A stretch of 64,000 nt of DNA, from assembly GCA_018268395.1 (NCBI GenBank), contig JAFDWQ010000001.1:520306-584305 (forward strand), read 5' to 3'. Shown here piece after piece: positions 41,799 to 50,994 of this stretch. Source of the stretch: Armatimonadota bacterium. GTDB taxonomy: Bacteria; Armatimonadota; Fimbriimonadia; Fimbriimonadales; Fimbriimonadaceae. Both the position numbers and the translations under genes were made by a program. The notes beneath the pieces are model-generated. The model searched no databases, was not told where the DNA came from, and saw only the letters and a program-made list of their open reading frames with translations. The stretch's first letter is position 1. Every line of letters starts with the position of its first letter.

Positions 41799-43115
41799 TC
41801 AGCAGCGCACGCCGGTCAGGTCGTGCTCTTGGAACCCCGTCACCGTCACGGGCACGATTTCGCCGGGCTTCGCCTCGCCCGTGCAGCGGACGACCCCGTC
41901 GATCTCGGGAGCGTCCCGGAACGAGCGTCCGACGAACGCGCCGCCTTCTGCCGTGTCCACCAGGACGTAGAGCCGTTTCGAAACCCAGCCCTTGTTCTTT
42001 TCGGTCGAGACAGAGGACTGGAGCCGCATCAGGCGGTCATAGCGTTCTCTTTTGACCCGGAAAGGCACTTGGTCCGGCATATCGTGGGACGGCGTACCCG
42101 CTTCACGGCTGTAAGTGAACGCGCCGACGCGGTCGAGCCTGGCCGCCTTGACGAAGTCGCACATCGCCTGGAACTCTGCTTCCGTCTCTCCGGGGAACCC
42201 GACGATGAACGTCGTCCGGATCGCGACGTCCGGCATCGCCGCTCGGACTTTCTCGAACAGTCGAAGGTAACGGTCACCGTCCCAGGGACGCTTCATGCGT
42301 CGCAAGGTGTCCGGGTGGACGTGTTGGAGGGGGATGTCCACGTACGGCAAGACCGAAGGGAGGGTCGCCATCGCTTCGATGACTTCGTCGGTCAGACGGT
42401 TAGGATAGAAGTACAGAAGACGGATCCAGTCGATGCCTTCGACGGAATCGAGTTCGCGCAGCAACCGGGGCAGCGTGAACTCTTTGTAAAGGTCGTATCC
42501 GTATTGGGTGACGTCTTGGGCGATAAGGTTCAGTTCCCGGCACCCGGTCGAGGCAAGATGGACGGCTTCCTCTCGAAGCCTTTCGACCGGTTTGCTCTGG
42601 TGCGCGCCCCGAAAGCTCGGGATCGTGCAGAACGTGCACTTATGGTCGCAGCCTTCGCTGACTTTTAGGTAGGCGCTCCAGGGCTTGCCCGTCCGGCTCC
42701 GGGTCGCGACGTCCGCCCACAGATGGTGGGGAGGAGCGACTTCAAGGGTCGGGCTGAGTTCCACCATCGTCCCTTTGACCACGGCGTCGAACCGCCCCAT
42801 TTGGCCGACCCCGACGTAAGCGTCGGCCCCTGGCGCCAGCCGGGTCAGTTCTTCTCCGAGCCGTTGGGCCAAGCATCCGGCGACGACGACCTTTCCCGTC
42901 CCTTTCTCGGCCACGGCCTTTTTGATCGCGGCTATCGATTCGGCTTTGGCCGATTCCAGGAAGCCGCACGTGTTGACGACCGTGACGTCGGCCCGTTGCG
43001 ATGCGTCGACACTGAACCCCGCGGATTGAAGGACGCCTGCGATCTCCTCGCTGTCGACGTCGTTCTTAGCACAGCCAAGGGTCACGATACGAACGTTCTT
43101 TTGAAGCCCGGGCAC
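41799..43115 (-). CDS. rimO: Ribosomal protein S12 methylthiotransferase
   Basis: This 438-residue radical SAM methylthiotransferase modifies Asp of ribosomal protein S12. The UPF0004 domain begins RIVTLGCAKNDVDSEEIAG and includes VVNTCGFLESAK and VVAGCLAQR, giving the three N-terminal cluster Cys. The radical SAM motif is CDHKCTFCTIP, and a TRAM domain follows (VLVDTAEGGAFVGR). The GTG at 43115 lies 6 nt after CATAAT with no Shine-Dalgarno sequence, suggesting a leaderless mRNA. Length is normal. Confidence 0.95.
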   Translation of the reverse strand: MPGLQKNVRIVTLGCAKNDVDSEEIAGVLQSAGFSVDASQRADVTVVNTCGFLESAKAESIAAIKKAVAEKGTGKVVVAGCLAQRLGEELTRLAPGADAYVGVGQMGRFDAVVKGTMVELSPTLEVAPPHHLWADVATRSRTGKPWSAYLKVSEGCDHKCTFCTIPSFRGAHQSKPVERLREEAVHLASTGCRELNLIAQDVTQYGYDLYKEFTLPRLLRELDSVEGIDWIRLLYFYPNRLTDEVIEAMATLPSVLPYVDIPLQHVHPDTLRRMKRPWDGDRYLRLFEKVRAAMPDVAIRTTFIVGFPGETEAEFQAMCDFVKAARLDRVGAFTYSREAGTPSHDMPDQVPFRVKRERYDRLMRLQSSVSTEKNKGWVSKRLYVLVDTAEGGAFVGRSFRDAPEIDGVVRCTGEAKPGEIVPVTVTGFQEHDLTGVRC

Positions 43116-43121
43116 CGGAGG

Positions 43122-43127
43122 ATTATG
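43122..43127 (-). promoter_or_regulatory. -10-like box, leaderless start of rimO
   Basis: CATAAT on the minus strand ends 6 nt before the GTG start at 43115. Between them lies only CCTCCG, which is not a Shine-Dalgarno sequence. Confidence 0.55.
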
Positions 43128-43150
43128 GCAGTCGGCCCGCGCGGCGCCGG

Positions 43151-43438
43151 TCACGCGTGGGGCGGTTCGACAGGACCGGCACCGGACACAGGTTCGACCC
43201 TCTCGATCACGAGCGTAAAGTCGTTGGCCACGCCGACCAGGGCCGCGACGGCCGCCCAAAACGGTAACAGGATGACGCCCACCGCTCCGACGACGAGCGG
43301 CATGTCCAAAAGGGTCTTCCCTTCTTTGTTCTTGATCTTGACGTGCCGGACGTTCCCTTCATGGACGAGCCTTTTCACCTCGTCGAGCAGTTCGTGTCCG
43401 CTGACCTCGAATTCTTCGGTTTTGGCCCGGTCTTCCAT
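43151..43438 (-). CDS. DUF4342-domain protein
   Basis: This protein of about 95 residues matches the DUF4342 pattern: VSGHELLDEVKRLVHEGN, VRHVKIKNKEGKTLLDMPL, and a hydrophobic VGAVGVILLPFWAAVAALVG segment before FTLVIER. The family is often described as membrane-associated and of unknown function. I chose the ATG at 43438 (MEDRAKTEEF); an upstream ATG at 43456 is possible. It is co-directional with rimO and divergent from the M42 peptidase gene. Confidence 0.85.
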   Translation of the reverse strand: MEDRAKTEEFEVSGHELLDEVKRLVHEGNVRHVKIKNKEGKTLLDMPLVVGAVGVILLPFWAAVAALVGVANDFTLVIERVEPVSGAGPVEPPHA

Positions 43439-43517
43439 GATCCCGCTGACGTGCATCCGGTCGCGTTGCGCAGAGTTTGCGCGCGTCCCGACCCTCTGCG
43501 GCTAAACTACCTGATCC

Positions 43518-44564
43518 ATGCCGCGCTTCGATATTTCAACCGAGTACTTGGTGCGCTTCCTTCAGGACCTGGTCAACACGCCCAGCCCGACCGGGGACAC
43601 GGACTGGGCGATCAGTTTCGTCGAGGCGGAGCTCGAGTCGCTCGGGATTCATAGCGTGCGGACGACCAAAGGTGCGCTGATCGCTTACGACGACGGTTTG
43701 CGCAACGACAAGCCACGGGCCCTGACCGCCCACGTCGACACCCTCGGCGCTATGGTCAGCGAGATCAAGGACAACGGTCGATTGAAGCTGACGGCCCTGA
43801 ACGGCGTCATGTGGCCCTCGGTCGAAAGCGAGGGGGTCACGGTCAGCACCCGCCGTGGGACGCAGGTCCGGGGCTCGATCGTGTTCGCGAACGGATCGGT
43901 CCACGTGAACAAGGAGGCCAAGACGAAGGAGCGCAACGCCGAGACTCTCGAAGTCCGCCTGGACGAGCGCACGGCCACCGCCGACGAAACCCGGTTGCTC
44001 GGCATCGACGTCGGCGACTTCGTCGCTTTCGACCCTCGGTTCGAAAACGGCCCTGCCGGCTTCGTCCGGTCGCGTTTCCTGGACGATAAGGCCTGCGTGG
44101 CCTGTGTGGTCGCCGCCTTTAAGGCCCTCAAGGACGCCGGTGTCAGCCCGGCGCAACGGACGCACGTCCTCTTCAGCAATTACGAAGAAGTCGGGCACGG
44201 GGGAATGGACGGCATACCGGACGACGTGGTCGACCTCTTGGTCGTCGACATGGCCTGTGTCGGCGATGGTCAGAACGGAGACGAGTTCCATTGCTCGATC
44301 TGCCTGAAGGACAGCGGAGGGCCCTATAGCCGCGACCTGACGGAGCGGATCCGCGGACTCGCCGACCGGAACGGGATCGAATTGCGTCCGGACGTCTATC
44401 CGCACTACGGTTCGGACGGAACGGCCTATTGGCAAGCCGGAGGCAGGGCCCAAGTCGGCCTGATCGGCCCTGGGGTCGACACGAGCCACGGATATGAGCG
44501 GACACACGTCGACGCCCTCCGTGACACCGCCGCCCTCATCGCCGAGTTCCTCATCGAAGACTAG
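43518..44564 (+). CDS. M42-family metallopeptidase (glutamyl aminopeptidase-like)
   Basis: This 348-residue dizinc aminopeptidase of family M42 shows LTAHVDTLGAMVSEI for the first metal His and Asp, FDPRFENGPAGFVRSRFLDDKACVA with the bridging Asp, FSNYEEVGHGG with the catalytic Glu pair, DMACVGDG, and DTSHGYERTHVDAL for the last His. These enzymes act as large tetrahedral peptidases in the cytoplasm. A TAAACT box lies 9 nt before the ATG. A strong hairpin at 44581-44617 follows its stop. Confidence 0.88.
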   Translation: MPRFDISTEYLVRFLQDLVNTPSPTGDTDWAISFVEAELESLGIHSVRTTKGALIAYDDGLRNDKPRALTAHVDTLGAMVSEIKDNGRLKLTALNGVMWPSVESEGVTVSTRRGTQVRGSIVFANGSVHVNKEAKTKERNAETLEVRLDERTATADETRLLGIDVGDFVAFDPRFENGPAGFVRSRFLDDKACVACVVAAFKALKDAGVSPAQRTHVLFSNYEEVGHGGMDGIPDDVVDLLVVDMACVGDGQNGDEFHCSICLKDSGGPYSRDLTERIRGLADRNGIELRPDVYPHYGSDGTAYWQAGGRAQVGLIGPGVDTSHGYERTHVDALRDTAALIAEFLIED

Positions 44565-44580
44565 GGCCTGACGAGAGATG

Positions 44581-44617
44581 CAAAGGCCGGGACGCCGACG
44601 AGACGGCCCGGCCTTTG
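44581..44617. terminator. Bidirectional hairpin after the M42 peptidase gene
   Basis: Perfect 11-bp arms (44581-44591, CAAAGGCCGGG; 44607-44617) with a 15-nt loop lie between convergent stops at 44564 and 44623. TTTG in the right arm, and the complement of the left arm, give short T-tracts in both directions. It is a good candidate for a shared terminator. Confidence 0.72.
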
Positions 44618-44622
44618 TCCTG

Positions 44623-45609
44623 TCAGCGCTTCTTGCGCACGACTTTGGTCGCCCCAGCCTGTGCGGGGGAGACGCTATAGACCGACAGTCCGTCGGAGAC
44701 CGTCGTGGCGATGAAGTACTTGCCGTCACCGGTGAAGGCCATCGGCGCACCGACGGCCGAAGTGTCCTTGATCCGGGTCAGCAACTGTCCCGTCACGAGG
44801 CTCCAAATGGCGACGCTCCGGTCGGTCGAACTGCTCGCACCGACGCGGCCGTTCGGAGAGACCGCGGCGTTGATCGCCCAATCCGTATGCCCGTTCATGA
44901 CGCGGACTTTGGACTTCTTCGCGACGCTCCATTGAACGAGACGGCCCTCCCGGTCGGCCGAGACGACGACGTCGCCGTCCTTGGTCGCGGCGATCCCGTT
45001 GATGCCCTTTGCCGGGAGTTTCGTCGCCAACGCGAAGGTCTTCCCGTTGTACACCCGGAACCCGTCGTTCAACGTGCCCGTCACGATCGAGCCGGCCGAA
45101 GTGAAGGACACGCCATAGAAGTCGGCACCCTTTCCGTGAATGGTCCCGACCGGGTTTCCGCCGTCCTTTTTCCAAATGCAGATCGTGTCGTCGTTCCCGA
45201 CCGTGGCGATCCTGGAACCGTCGGCATTGAACGCAATGGCCGAGATCCCCCGCTTGTGGCCCCTGTCCCGAGAGAACTCACGGACCTTCTTGCCCGTCTT
45301 GACGTCCCACAGATAAAGCCGCGCCGTCGCGTCCCCCGTCGCAAGTAACGTCCCGGCGCGGTTGAAGGCGATAGCGCCGACCGTCTGTGGATGCCCGACG
45401 AGTTGGAACCGGGTCTGCATTTTGACCGGGTCATAAATGCGGACCGTGTTGTCGTTGGTCGCGAACGCGAAGAGCGAACCGCTGAAGGCCGCCGCGACGG
45501 CGGTCACCTGAAACTGGTCGATGGTCTTGACGCGCGTCACGGCGACGTCCCCGAACGACGCGGCCGACAGTGCACCTGCCAGGGCGAAAGCGAGCATCCT
45601 TACTCTCAT
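44623..45609 (-). CDS. Exported WD40-repeat beta-propeller protein
   Basis: This 328-residue protein has a signal peptide (FALAGALSAASFG) followed by about seven WD40-like blades, for example TVRIYDP, LYLWDVKTGK, ICIWKKDGG, LVQWSVAKK and VAIWSLVTGQ, forming a single beta-propeller. Such proteins act as periplasmic or surface scaffolds. No enzymatic domain is attached. GAGGA precedes the ATG at 45609; the earlier in-frame start is not needed. It is convergent with the M42 peptidase gene. Confidence 0.88.
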   Translation of the reverse strand: MRVRMLAFALAGALSAASFGDVAVTRVKTIDQFQVTAVAAAFSGSLFAFATNDNTVRIYDPVKMQTRFQLVGHPQTVGAIAFNRAGTLLATGDATARLYLWDVKTGKKVREFSRDRGHKRGISAIAFNADGSRIATVGNDDTICIWKKDGGNPVGTIHGKGADFYGVSFTSAGSIVTGTLNDGFRVYNGKTFALATKLPAKGINGIAATKDGDVVVSADREGRLVQWSVAKKSKVRVMNGHTDWAINAAVSPNGRVGASSSTDRSVAIWSLVTGQLLTRIKDTSAVGAPMAFTGDGKYFIATTVSDGLSVYSVSPAQAGATKVVRKKR

Positions 45610-45663
45610 GGATTTCCTCAGGGTTTTGGACGTTCCCACCCGCTCATCGGTGCGGTGACCGGC

Positions 45664-46635
45664 TTAAGGTCCCGGTCGCTCGGCCACGGACGCCGCCACT
45701 CCCGGCACTCTGAACTCCTTCGCCTCGAAGGTCCCTCCGAACTGCCATGCCGCCGACCACATCCGCTTGTCCGACTGTCCGTCTGCCGTCTTCGTCACGG
45801 TCCGGACGAGGATCGGAAGATTGCGCATGCCGTCGACATGGATCTCGGTCTGCGAGCCGTCCTTGCCCGTTCCGACGATCCTGAAAAACCGTCGGTTGTC
45901 CTTCATGTTTGCGGTCCGTTCCTCGACCGTGACGGTGAACCCGTTCCTCTGCCAATACCGGACGAGCGGCCCCCAGACCGTGTGCCCCGAGTCGTAGGCG
46001 GCGAACATCGACCTCATGAACGCTTGCGGCCACGCTTTCAGCGTCGGATCGTCGACGGGCGACCTGTCCGGCTTTTGCGGCGGCGCCGGCGGCGTCCACT
46101 TTTCTTCCGAAAACGACGATTTGTGCGCTCCGTCGGAAATGATCCGGTTCAAGGTCGCACGGCTCTCCGGCGTGTAGTATTCGACGGCGTACGTCTTGGC
46201 GTCCTTGATCTTGACCGTCGATTTGCCCGCGAGGGTCGCACCGCCGACGTCGAAATTGGTGTCGGCGAGCGCGATCATGGGCACGGGTTCGGACATCGCC
46301 CTGTCGACCGCGTCCATGATCTCGGACGCGGGCTTCGAGGCTTTCCGCCAGTCCCCAGAGCCAGGTTTCTTGACTTCGAAAGTGTCCTTGGAGAACGTGA
46401 TTTTGGGAACTTCGGTCTTACCGAGACCATGAGGTTTCGAGGGGTCGGCGCCCCCTTCTGGGGTCGAGCCCGGACCACCGGTCTCCGGAACGGCCTTCGT
46501 GTCGAGGCCCGTGACCTTTGTCGGCGTTTGGGGTGGGTTACAGGCCGCGACGAGCAATGCGACGACGACAAGGAGCATGCCCCGCATGGCCATTGAGACG
46601 TTCGTCGGTGTCAAAGAAGTTTGCATTCGGTTCAT
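45664..46635 (-). CDS. Lipoprotein, unknown
   Basis: This protein of about 323 residues is a predicted lipoprotein with the lipobox VAAC at Cys32. A Pro/Gly-rich linker is followed by a soluble domain; sequence such as DAKTYAVEYYTPESR and TEIHVDGMRNLPILVRTVTK suggests a LolA/outer-membrane-carrier-like beta fold, but this is weak. The ATG at 46635 overlaps the stop of the glycoside hydrolase gene (ATGA); a start at the MAMRGM codon would place the signal closer to the N-terminus. The function is unknown. Confidence 0.68.
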   Translation of the reverse strand: MNRMQTSLTPTNVSMAMRGMLLVVVALLVAACNPPQTPTKVTGLDTKAVPETGGPGSTPEGGADPSKPHGLGKTEVPKITFSKDTFEVKKPGSGDWRKASKPASEIMDAVDRAMSEPVPMIALADTNFDVGGATLAGKSTVKIKDAKTYAVEYYTPESRATLNRIISDGAHKSSFSEEKWTPPAPPQKPDRSPVDDPTLKAWPQAFMRSMFAAYDSGHTVWGPLVRYWQRNGFTVTVEERTANMKDNRRFFRIVGTGKDGSQTEIHVDGMRNLPILVRTVTKTADGQSDKRMWSAAWQFGGTFEAKEFRVPGVAASVAERPGP

Positions 46636-48335
46636 GCCGGGGTCGGTTCGGTCGGGACAGGTCGCTTCTTCCAGTGGTCCAGCCGGAGGTCGGGGAACGG
46701 AGCGTCCTTCTGACGGCACTCGGCTAGAAACTCGGTCTCCTCGTCGCTCAAGCGGCCGCCATAGTGGACGCGCTCGGCCATGCCCGCCAGCCGTTCGAAG
46801 CGATCGATGTGGTCGGTGAAGCGGGCTTCGGCGTAGTCTCTGGCCGCCCACGTCGAAATCAAGAACTGCCAGTCGCTGGCTTCGGCCAACAGCAGTTCGC
46901 GGGCGCACTGTTCGGCGATTTCGCGGGCCGGGCCGTCGCCGTACGACTGGGCCATCTCTCTCAGTTTCAGCTCGGCCGGATACAGGCGTTTCCACGTCCA
47001 GAAGTTGTCGTCGTTCAGCCAGACGCTGTGATAGCCGCCTTCGCCCCAAGAGCCTTCCGGAAGGTCGATCACGTGACGGGCCGGGTCTTCGTCGACCACG
47101 TCTCCTCCGCTGCACGGTCGGACCTCGCCGTCGCGGGCCATTTCGAGCGCGACCTGGTAGAGGAACTCGGGGCCCTCCCACCACCAGTGTCCGAACAGCT
47201 CCGTGTCGTACATGGCGACGACCGTACCGTCGCGGTCTGACGCTCCGCGGTAGCCGGCCAGGGTCGACTTGACGAGCCGGACGAAGTCCTTCGAGTGCGC
47301 TTCGATGTGGTCGAACGCGACCCACGGGTCGTAAGGCTGCTTTGCGCCGAGGTCTTGCTTGTTCGGGCTGATCCGCCAATAGCGGTGGCGACCCGGATAA
47401 AGCTGTTTATGGAATTCGAGGTACCACTCGTCGCCGGGATACCCGACGTCGCCCGACCAGACTTTCACCGTCGTCTGAGGGTCGCGGGCAAAGATGTTCG
47501 TGCCCCCTGGGATCGCATAGTGTTCGTACTCGCTCCTGGCCTCGACAGGAGGGTTGAACAAGTGTCGCGTCCGCGCGAAGAGCTCGGCCAACTGAGGGAA
47601 CTTCTGCCAGTACGTCCCCAAGGGTTCGCCGCCCCGGATCATGTGCGAGTCGACGAAGAAGTACCCGATCTCCGACTCGCCCAGGATTTGCTCGACTCCG
47701 GCCCGAGGGAAAGGCGGAGCGTCGCCGGTCGGCGGTTTCCATTCGTAGGACGGCCTGTACGCGCACTCGGGCAGCCAGATTCCCCGTGGCTTCTTGCCGA
47801 AGCGGGCCGTGTGGGTCTCGACCGCTAACCGGACTTGGGCCTGGACGCTTTCGTCGGTCCTGAGAAGCGGAAAGTAGCCGTGGGTCGCGCCGCACGTGAT
47901 CAACTCGACCAGACCGTCGTCCTGGAACTGCCGCCACGCGTCGTTGATCGACCGTCCCCACTTTTCCTTGAACTGTCTCAGTTCCCGGGAATAGATCCGG
48001 GCCCACATCGCCGACAGTCCCTCCATCCGGAGGTCGCCGTCGGCCGCAAACCTCTCCCGGTCCATCTTCGCGTAAGCGACCTTTTCCTGGCAGTAGTCCT
48101 CGAAACCGTCCTTAAAGGCGGGATCGTCGAGCTGTTCGGCCAGGATCGGCGTGACGTTGATCGTCCAGCGCGGTTTGATCCCTTGGGCCCGAAGCCTGTC
48201 GAGGGCGTCCAGGAGCGGAAGATAGCATTCGGCCGCGCTTTCGAAGAGCCAGTCCGTTCCGTGCGGAGATTTACCGTGCGACAGCACGTACGGCATGTGG
48301 GAGTGCAGCACGAGCATGAAACGGCCGATCGCCAT
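46632..48335 (-). CDS. GH57-family 1,4-alpha-glucan branching enzyme homologue
   Basis: This 567-residue GH57 enzyme resembles the branching enzymes of the DUF1957-containing subgroup. Family points: LVLHSHMPYVLSHGK at the start, GIWLPECAY with the likely nucleophile Glu190, and YDTELFGHWWWEG with the acid/base Asp377. A helical C-terminal domain follows. It would introduce alpha-1,6 branches into glycogen-like glucan in the cytoplasm; no signal peptide is present. No glgA, glgC or other glycogen genes are adjacent. A TATCCT box lies 8 nt before the ATG. Confidence 0.9.
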   Translation of the reverse strand: MAIGRFMLVLHSHMPYVLSHGKSPHGTDWLFESAAECYLPLLDALDRLRAQGIKPRWTINVTPILAEQLDDPAFKDGFEDYCQEKVAYAKMDRERFAADGDLRMEGLSAMWARIYSRELRQFKEKWGRSINDAWRQFQDDGLVELITCGATHGYFPLLRTDESVQAQVRLAVETHTARFGKKPRGIWLPECAYRPSYEWKPPTGDAPPFPRAGVEQILGESEIGYFFVDSHMIRGGEPLGTYWQKFPQLAELFARTRHLFNPPVEARSEYEHYAIPGGTNIFARDPQTTVKVWSGDVGYPGDEWYLEFHKQLYPGRHRYWRISPNKQDLGAKQPYDPWVAFDHIEAHSKDFVRLVKSTLAGYRGASDRDGTVVAMYDTELFGHWWWEGPEFLYQVALEMARDGEVRPCSGGDVVDEDPARHVIDLPEGSWGEGGYHSVWLNDDNFWTWKRLYPAELKLREMAQSYGDGPAREIAEQCARELLLAEASDWQFLISTWAARDYAEARFTDHIDRFERLAGMAERVHYGGRLSDEETEFLAECRQKDAPFPDLRLDHWKKRPVPTEPTPA

Positions 48336-48506
48336 CGGTCACCAGGATACCGGGCCGTGTCGCAGTGCCGAAGTCCGAGCGGCCCGCGTTTAGATTCTCA
48401 TAAGAAAACGGCCTACTCCCTGAAAAATGCAGGGCCATCTTAGCCGTCCGTCTCTCCATACTGGAACGTCGGGAGCTTGGCCCGCACATTGCATTCGGAG
48501 GAACAT

Positions 48507-49196
48507 GTGAGAACACTTAGCTTGCTGTCCTCGTGCGCGGCGCTAGTCGCGGGAGCGGTCGTCATCGGCTGCAGTCCCTCGATCGCTGCGAGCGAGACTC
48601 AAGGAGGGGCCAAACCCCTCGTCAATCCCAAGGAAAAGCTCGAAGAACAGCGCATGGAACAGGCGACGGCCGGACTCGACCTCTCGGGTCCGACGGTCAA
48701 GGTTGTAGCGAAAGGGGTCACGCCGGACAAGGCGAGGGCCGCGAAACTAAGAGCCCTTGCCGATGCCGAACTGTCGTCCAGGAACGTGTGGTTCTTGGCG
48801 GTGGGAGCCTATCGTGACGCGGTCTTGGCCGATCCCGCCGACCCACGGCCCTATGTCGGGCTGGCGAAGGCTTTCCTGATCGAAAGCGAGACAGTCCCGG
48901 CCGAAAAGGCATTGCGCACGGCCGTGACCCTCGATCCCAAGGCGAAGGAGGCCCGGTTCATGCTCGGCACCCTCCGCCAAGGAGCCGCCGACTATGAAGG
49001 GGCCCTTGCCGAGTGGCGGACCCTGGCCGGCATCGATCCTGACTATCCTCAAGTGCTCGCACGGCTGGCCGTGGCAAGCTACTACACCGAAGACTACCGG
49101 TCTGCTTGGGGATACGTAGACCAGGCCGAAGCCAGGAAACAACCCGTACCGCCCCAGTTCAAATCCCTTCTGAAGGAGGCTGCACCCCGACCATGA
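48507..49196 (+). CDS. TPR-containing lipoprotein
   Basis: This 229-residue predicted lipoprotein has the lipobox VIGC at Cys22. The mature part includes tetratricopeptide-like helices (AVLADPADPRPYVGLAKAFL, ALRTAVTLDPKAKEARFMLG and ALAEWRTLAGIDPDYPQVLA), which mediate protein-protein contacts. GTG 48507 has GGAGG 5 nt before it and is preferred to the longer frame. Its stop overlaps the start of the sialidase-like gene (ATGA), so the two products may work together at the cell surface. Confidence 0.82.
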   Translation: MRTLSLLSSCAALVAGAVVIGCSPSIAASETQGGAKPLVNPKEKLEEQRMEQATAGLDLSGPTVKVVAKGVTPDKARAAKLRALADAELSSRNVWFLAVGAYRDAVLADPADPRPYVGLAKAFLIESETVPAEKALRTAVTLDPKAKEARFMLGTLRQGAADYEGALAEWRTLAGIDPDYPQVLARLAVASYYTEDYRSAWGYVDQAEARKQPVPPQFKSLLKEAAPRP

Positions 49197-50932
49197 CCAC
49201 GACCTCTAGACTCGCGATCGTGGGCCTAGCCTCGCTGGGCCTCGCTTTGAACGCTTTGGCCCAAGACCCGGTCGTCGGGCCTCAACTCCGCATGTCCGTC
49301 GACAATCTGAGCCGTAGCGGCAACGAGACCAGCGGATCGGCGTCGGCCAACGGACTTGAGATCATCGGCGGGTTCAACGATTATCGGACGGACGGCTCGA
49401 TCAAGAGCAGCTTCGGCGTATCGAGCGACGGAGGGGCTTCTTGGGCCCATGTCCTTGTCCGACCGCCCGCTGCCCAGCAAAGTTCGGTCGAAGGCGACCC
49501 GATGGCCTGCTATGACGCACGGACGGGCACCCTCTTCGCCGGGGCCATGAGTTTCGCCGGAAACGGCGGGATCTACGTGGCCAAGAAGACGCCGGGATCG
49601 AACACCTTCGGCGCTTCGGTCATGGCGCGGACGTTCAGCGGCGTCGATAAAGGCTGGATGTGCGCGGGCCCGATCCCGGGTAACGCGAACACGACCCGCC
49701 TTTACATCGCCTACAACGAGGGGATCGTCTGGTCCGACAACCTCGGATCCACGTGGACGGCGCCCAAGAGCCTCGGCTCAGGCATTGGCTTCCTTCCCAG
49801 GATCGGCCCGAACGGCGAACTATACGTGACGTATTGGGATTTCGGCTTCGGGGTCATGTTCCGGCGGAGCATGGACGGAGGGGCGACGTGGAGCGCGGCC
49901 CAAACGGCCGCGACCCGTATGGACCAGTGGGGCATCGCGAACGGCCGCGTGCCGGGCAACTTCCGGACCCCTCAGTTGCACACGATGGCGGTCAACCCGG
50001 TCAACGGCGCGATCTCGATCGTGTACTTCGACACGACGAACACCCTAGGCACCAACAAGAACCTGGACCTCTATCTGGTCCGGTCGACGAACCAAGGATC
50101 GACGTGGTCCGCGCCCATAAGACTGCCGTATAGGCCGCTCACGACGGTAGGAGACATGATCTTCCCTTGGGCGGAGTACACCCGCGAGGGGCGTCTGAAC
50201 ATCCTGAGTTTCGACTCGTCCTACACGACCCAGAACGATGGGATCGCCCATGGTTTTTGGGATCAGATCTACGTGTACTCGGACGATGACGGTGCGACCT
50301 GGTCGAACAAGTTCCGGCTGACTCCGGCGTCCTTCGACAGTTACAACGACGGACGCGGGACGACGACGTCCTTCATGGGGGACTATAGCGGTCTCGGGTT
50401 CTCGGACCAACAGGTCTATCCGGTCTACCTGGATACGACTACGGCCCAAGCCGAGGTCTACACGAACACGGTCTACAATCCGATCGAAATCCCATCGGCT
50501 CTGACCATGTTCCGTGGTTCGCTCGTCAGTGGCGGACGGACGTCCTTGTTCTTGCACGAAGGGACATCGGCTGTTGGGAAGAAGGGCATCGTCGCCAACG
50601 CGAGCGAGGCCCCCATCCAGTTCGAGACGACCTATTCGGACGTGCCCGCGAACCCGAGTTCGTTGAAAGTCCACGTTTGGGCCTCGGTGAACACGGTAGG
50701 GCTCGAGCAAAGGATCCTCTTGCTCAATAAGAACACCGGACAGTGGGACCAAGTCGACGCTCGGCCCGCTACGACGTCGCCGTCGAACGCGTCGGTCACG
50801 GTCGCGAACCCGTCCGACTACGTGAACGGCACCGTGGTCAAGGCCCGACTGGCGTACAAGCAAGTCGGCGTGGTCGCGACCAACGCTTGGACGGCCACCG
50901 TCGACCAAGACGTGCTCCTCGCGATGCCCTGA
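49193..50932 (+). CDS. Secreted sialidase-fold (BNR-repeat) protein
   Basis: This 579-residue protein has a signal peptide (LAIVGLASLGLALNALAQ). Repeated SxDGGxxW-type motifs (VSSDGGASWAHV, SMDGGATWSAA, SDDDGATWSNK, and NQGSTWSAP) mark a six-bladed sialidase-type beta-propeller of the BNR type. I do not see the arginine triad needed to call it a true sialidase. The C-terminal 130 residues form a separate beta domain. The ATG at 49193 shares 4 nt with the previous stop. Confidence 0.78.
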   Translation: MTTTSRLAIVGLASLGLALNALAQDPVVGPQLRMSVDNLSRSGNETSGSASANGLEIIGGFNDYRTDGSIKSSFGVSSDGGASWAHVLVRPPAAQQSSVEGDPMACYDARTGTLFAGAMSFAGNGGIYVAKKTPGSNTFGASVMARTFSGVDKGWMCAGPIPGNANTTRLYIAYNEGIVWSDNLGSTWTAPKSLGSGIGFLPRIGPNGELYVTYWDFGFGVMFRRSMDGGATWSAAQTAATRMDQWGIANGRVPGNFRTPQLHTMAVNPVNGAISIVYFDTTNTLGTNKNLDLYLVRSTNQGSTWSAPIRLPYRPLTTVGDMIFPWAEYTREGRLNILSFDSSYTTQNDGIAHGFWDQIYVYSDDDGATWSNKFRLTPASFDSYNDGRGTTTSFMGDYSGLGFSDQQVYPVYLDTTTAQAEVYTNTVYNPIEIPSALTMFRGSLVSGGRTSLFLHEGTSAVGKKGIVANASEAPIQFETTYSDVPANPSSLKVHVWASVNTVGLEQRILLLNKNTGQWDQVDARPATTSPSNASVTVANPSDYVNGTVVKARLAYKQVGVVATNAWTATVDQDVLLAMP

Positions 50933-50940
50933 ACAATGCG

Positions 50941-50970
50941 GGCGCCCCGTCCTCCAACGGACGGGGCGCC
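50941..50970. terminator. Bidirectional hairpin after the sialidase-like gene
   Basis: A perfect 12-bp stem (arms 50941-50952, GGCGCCCCGTCC, and 50959-50970) with a 6-nt loop lies between convergent stops at 50932 and 50995. This matches the hairpins seen at other convergent pairs in the window. No T-run is seen. Confidence 0.68.
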
Positions 50971-50994
50971 GCAGTCAGCAGAGCGTCGAACCGA

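Noticed and set aside
46632-47379. N-terminal extension of the lipoprotein (571-codon frame)
   Set aside because: The extension is antisense-like within the GH57 gene; the lipobox and ATGA overlap set the start at 46635.
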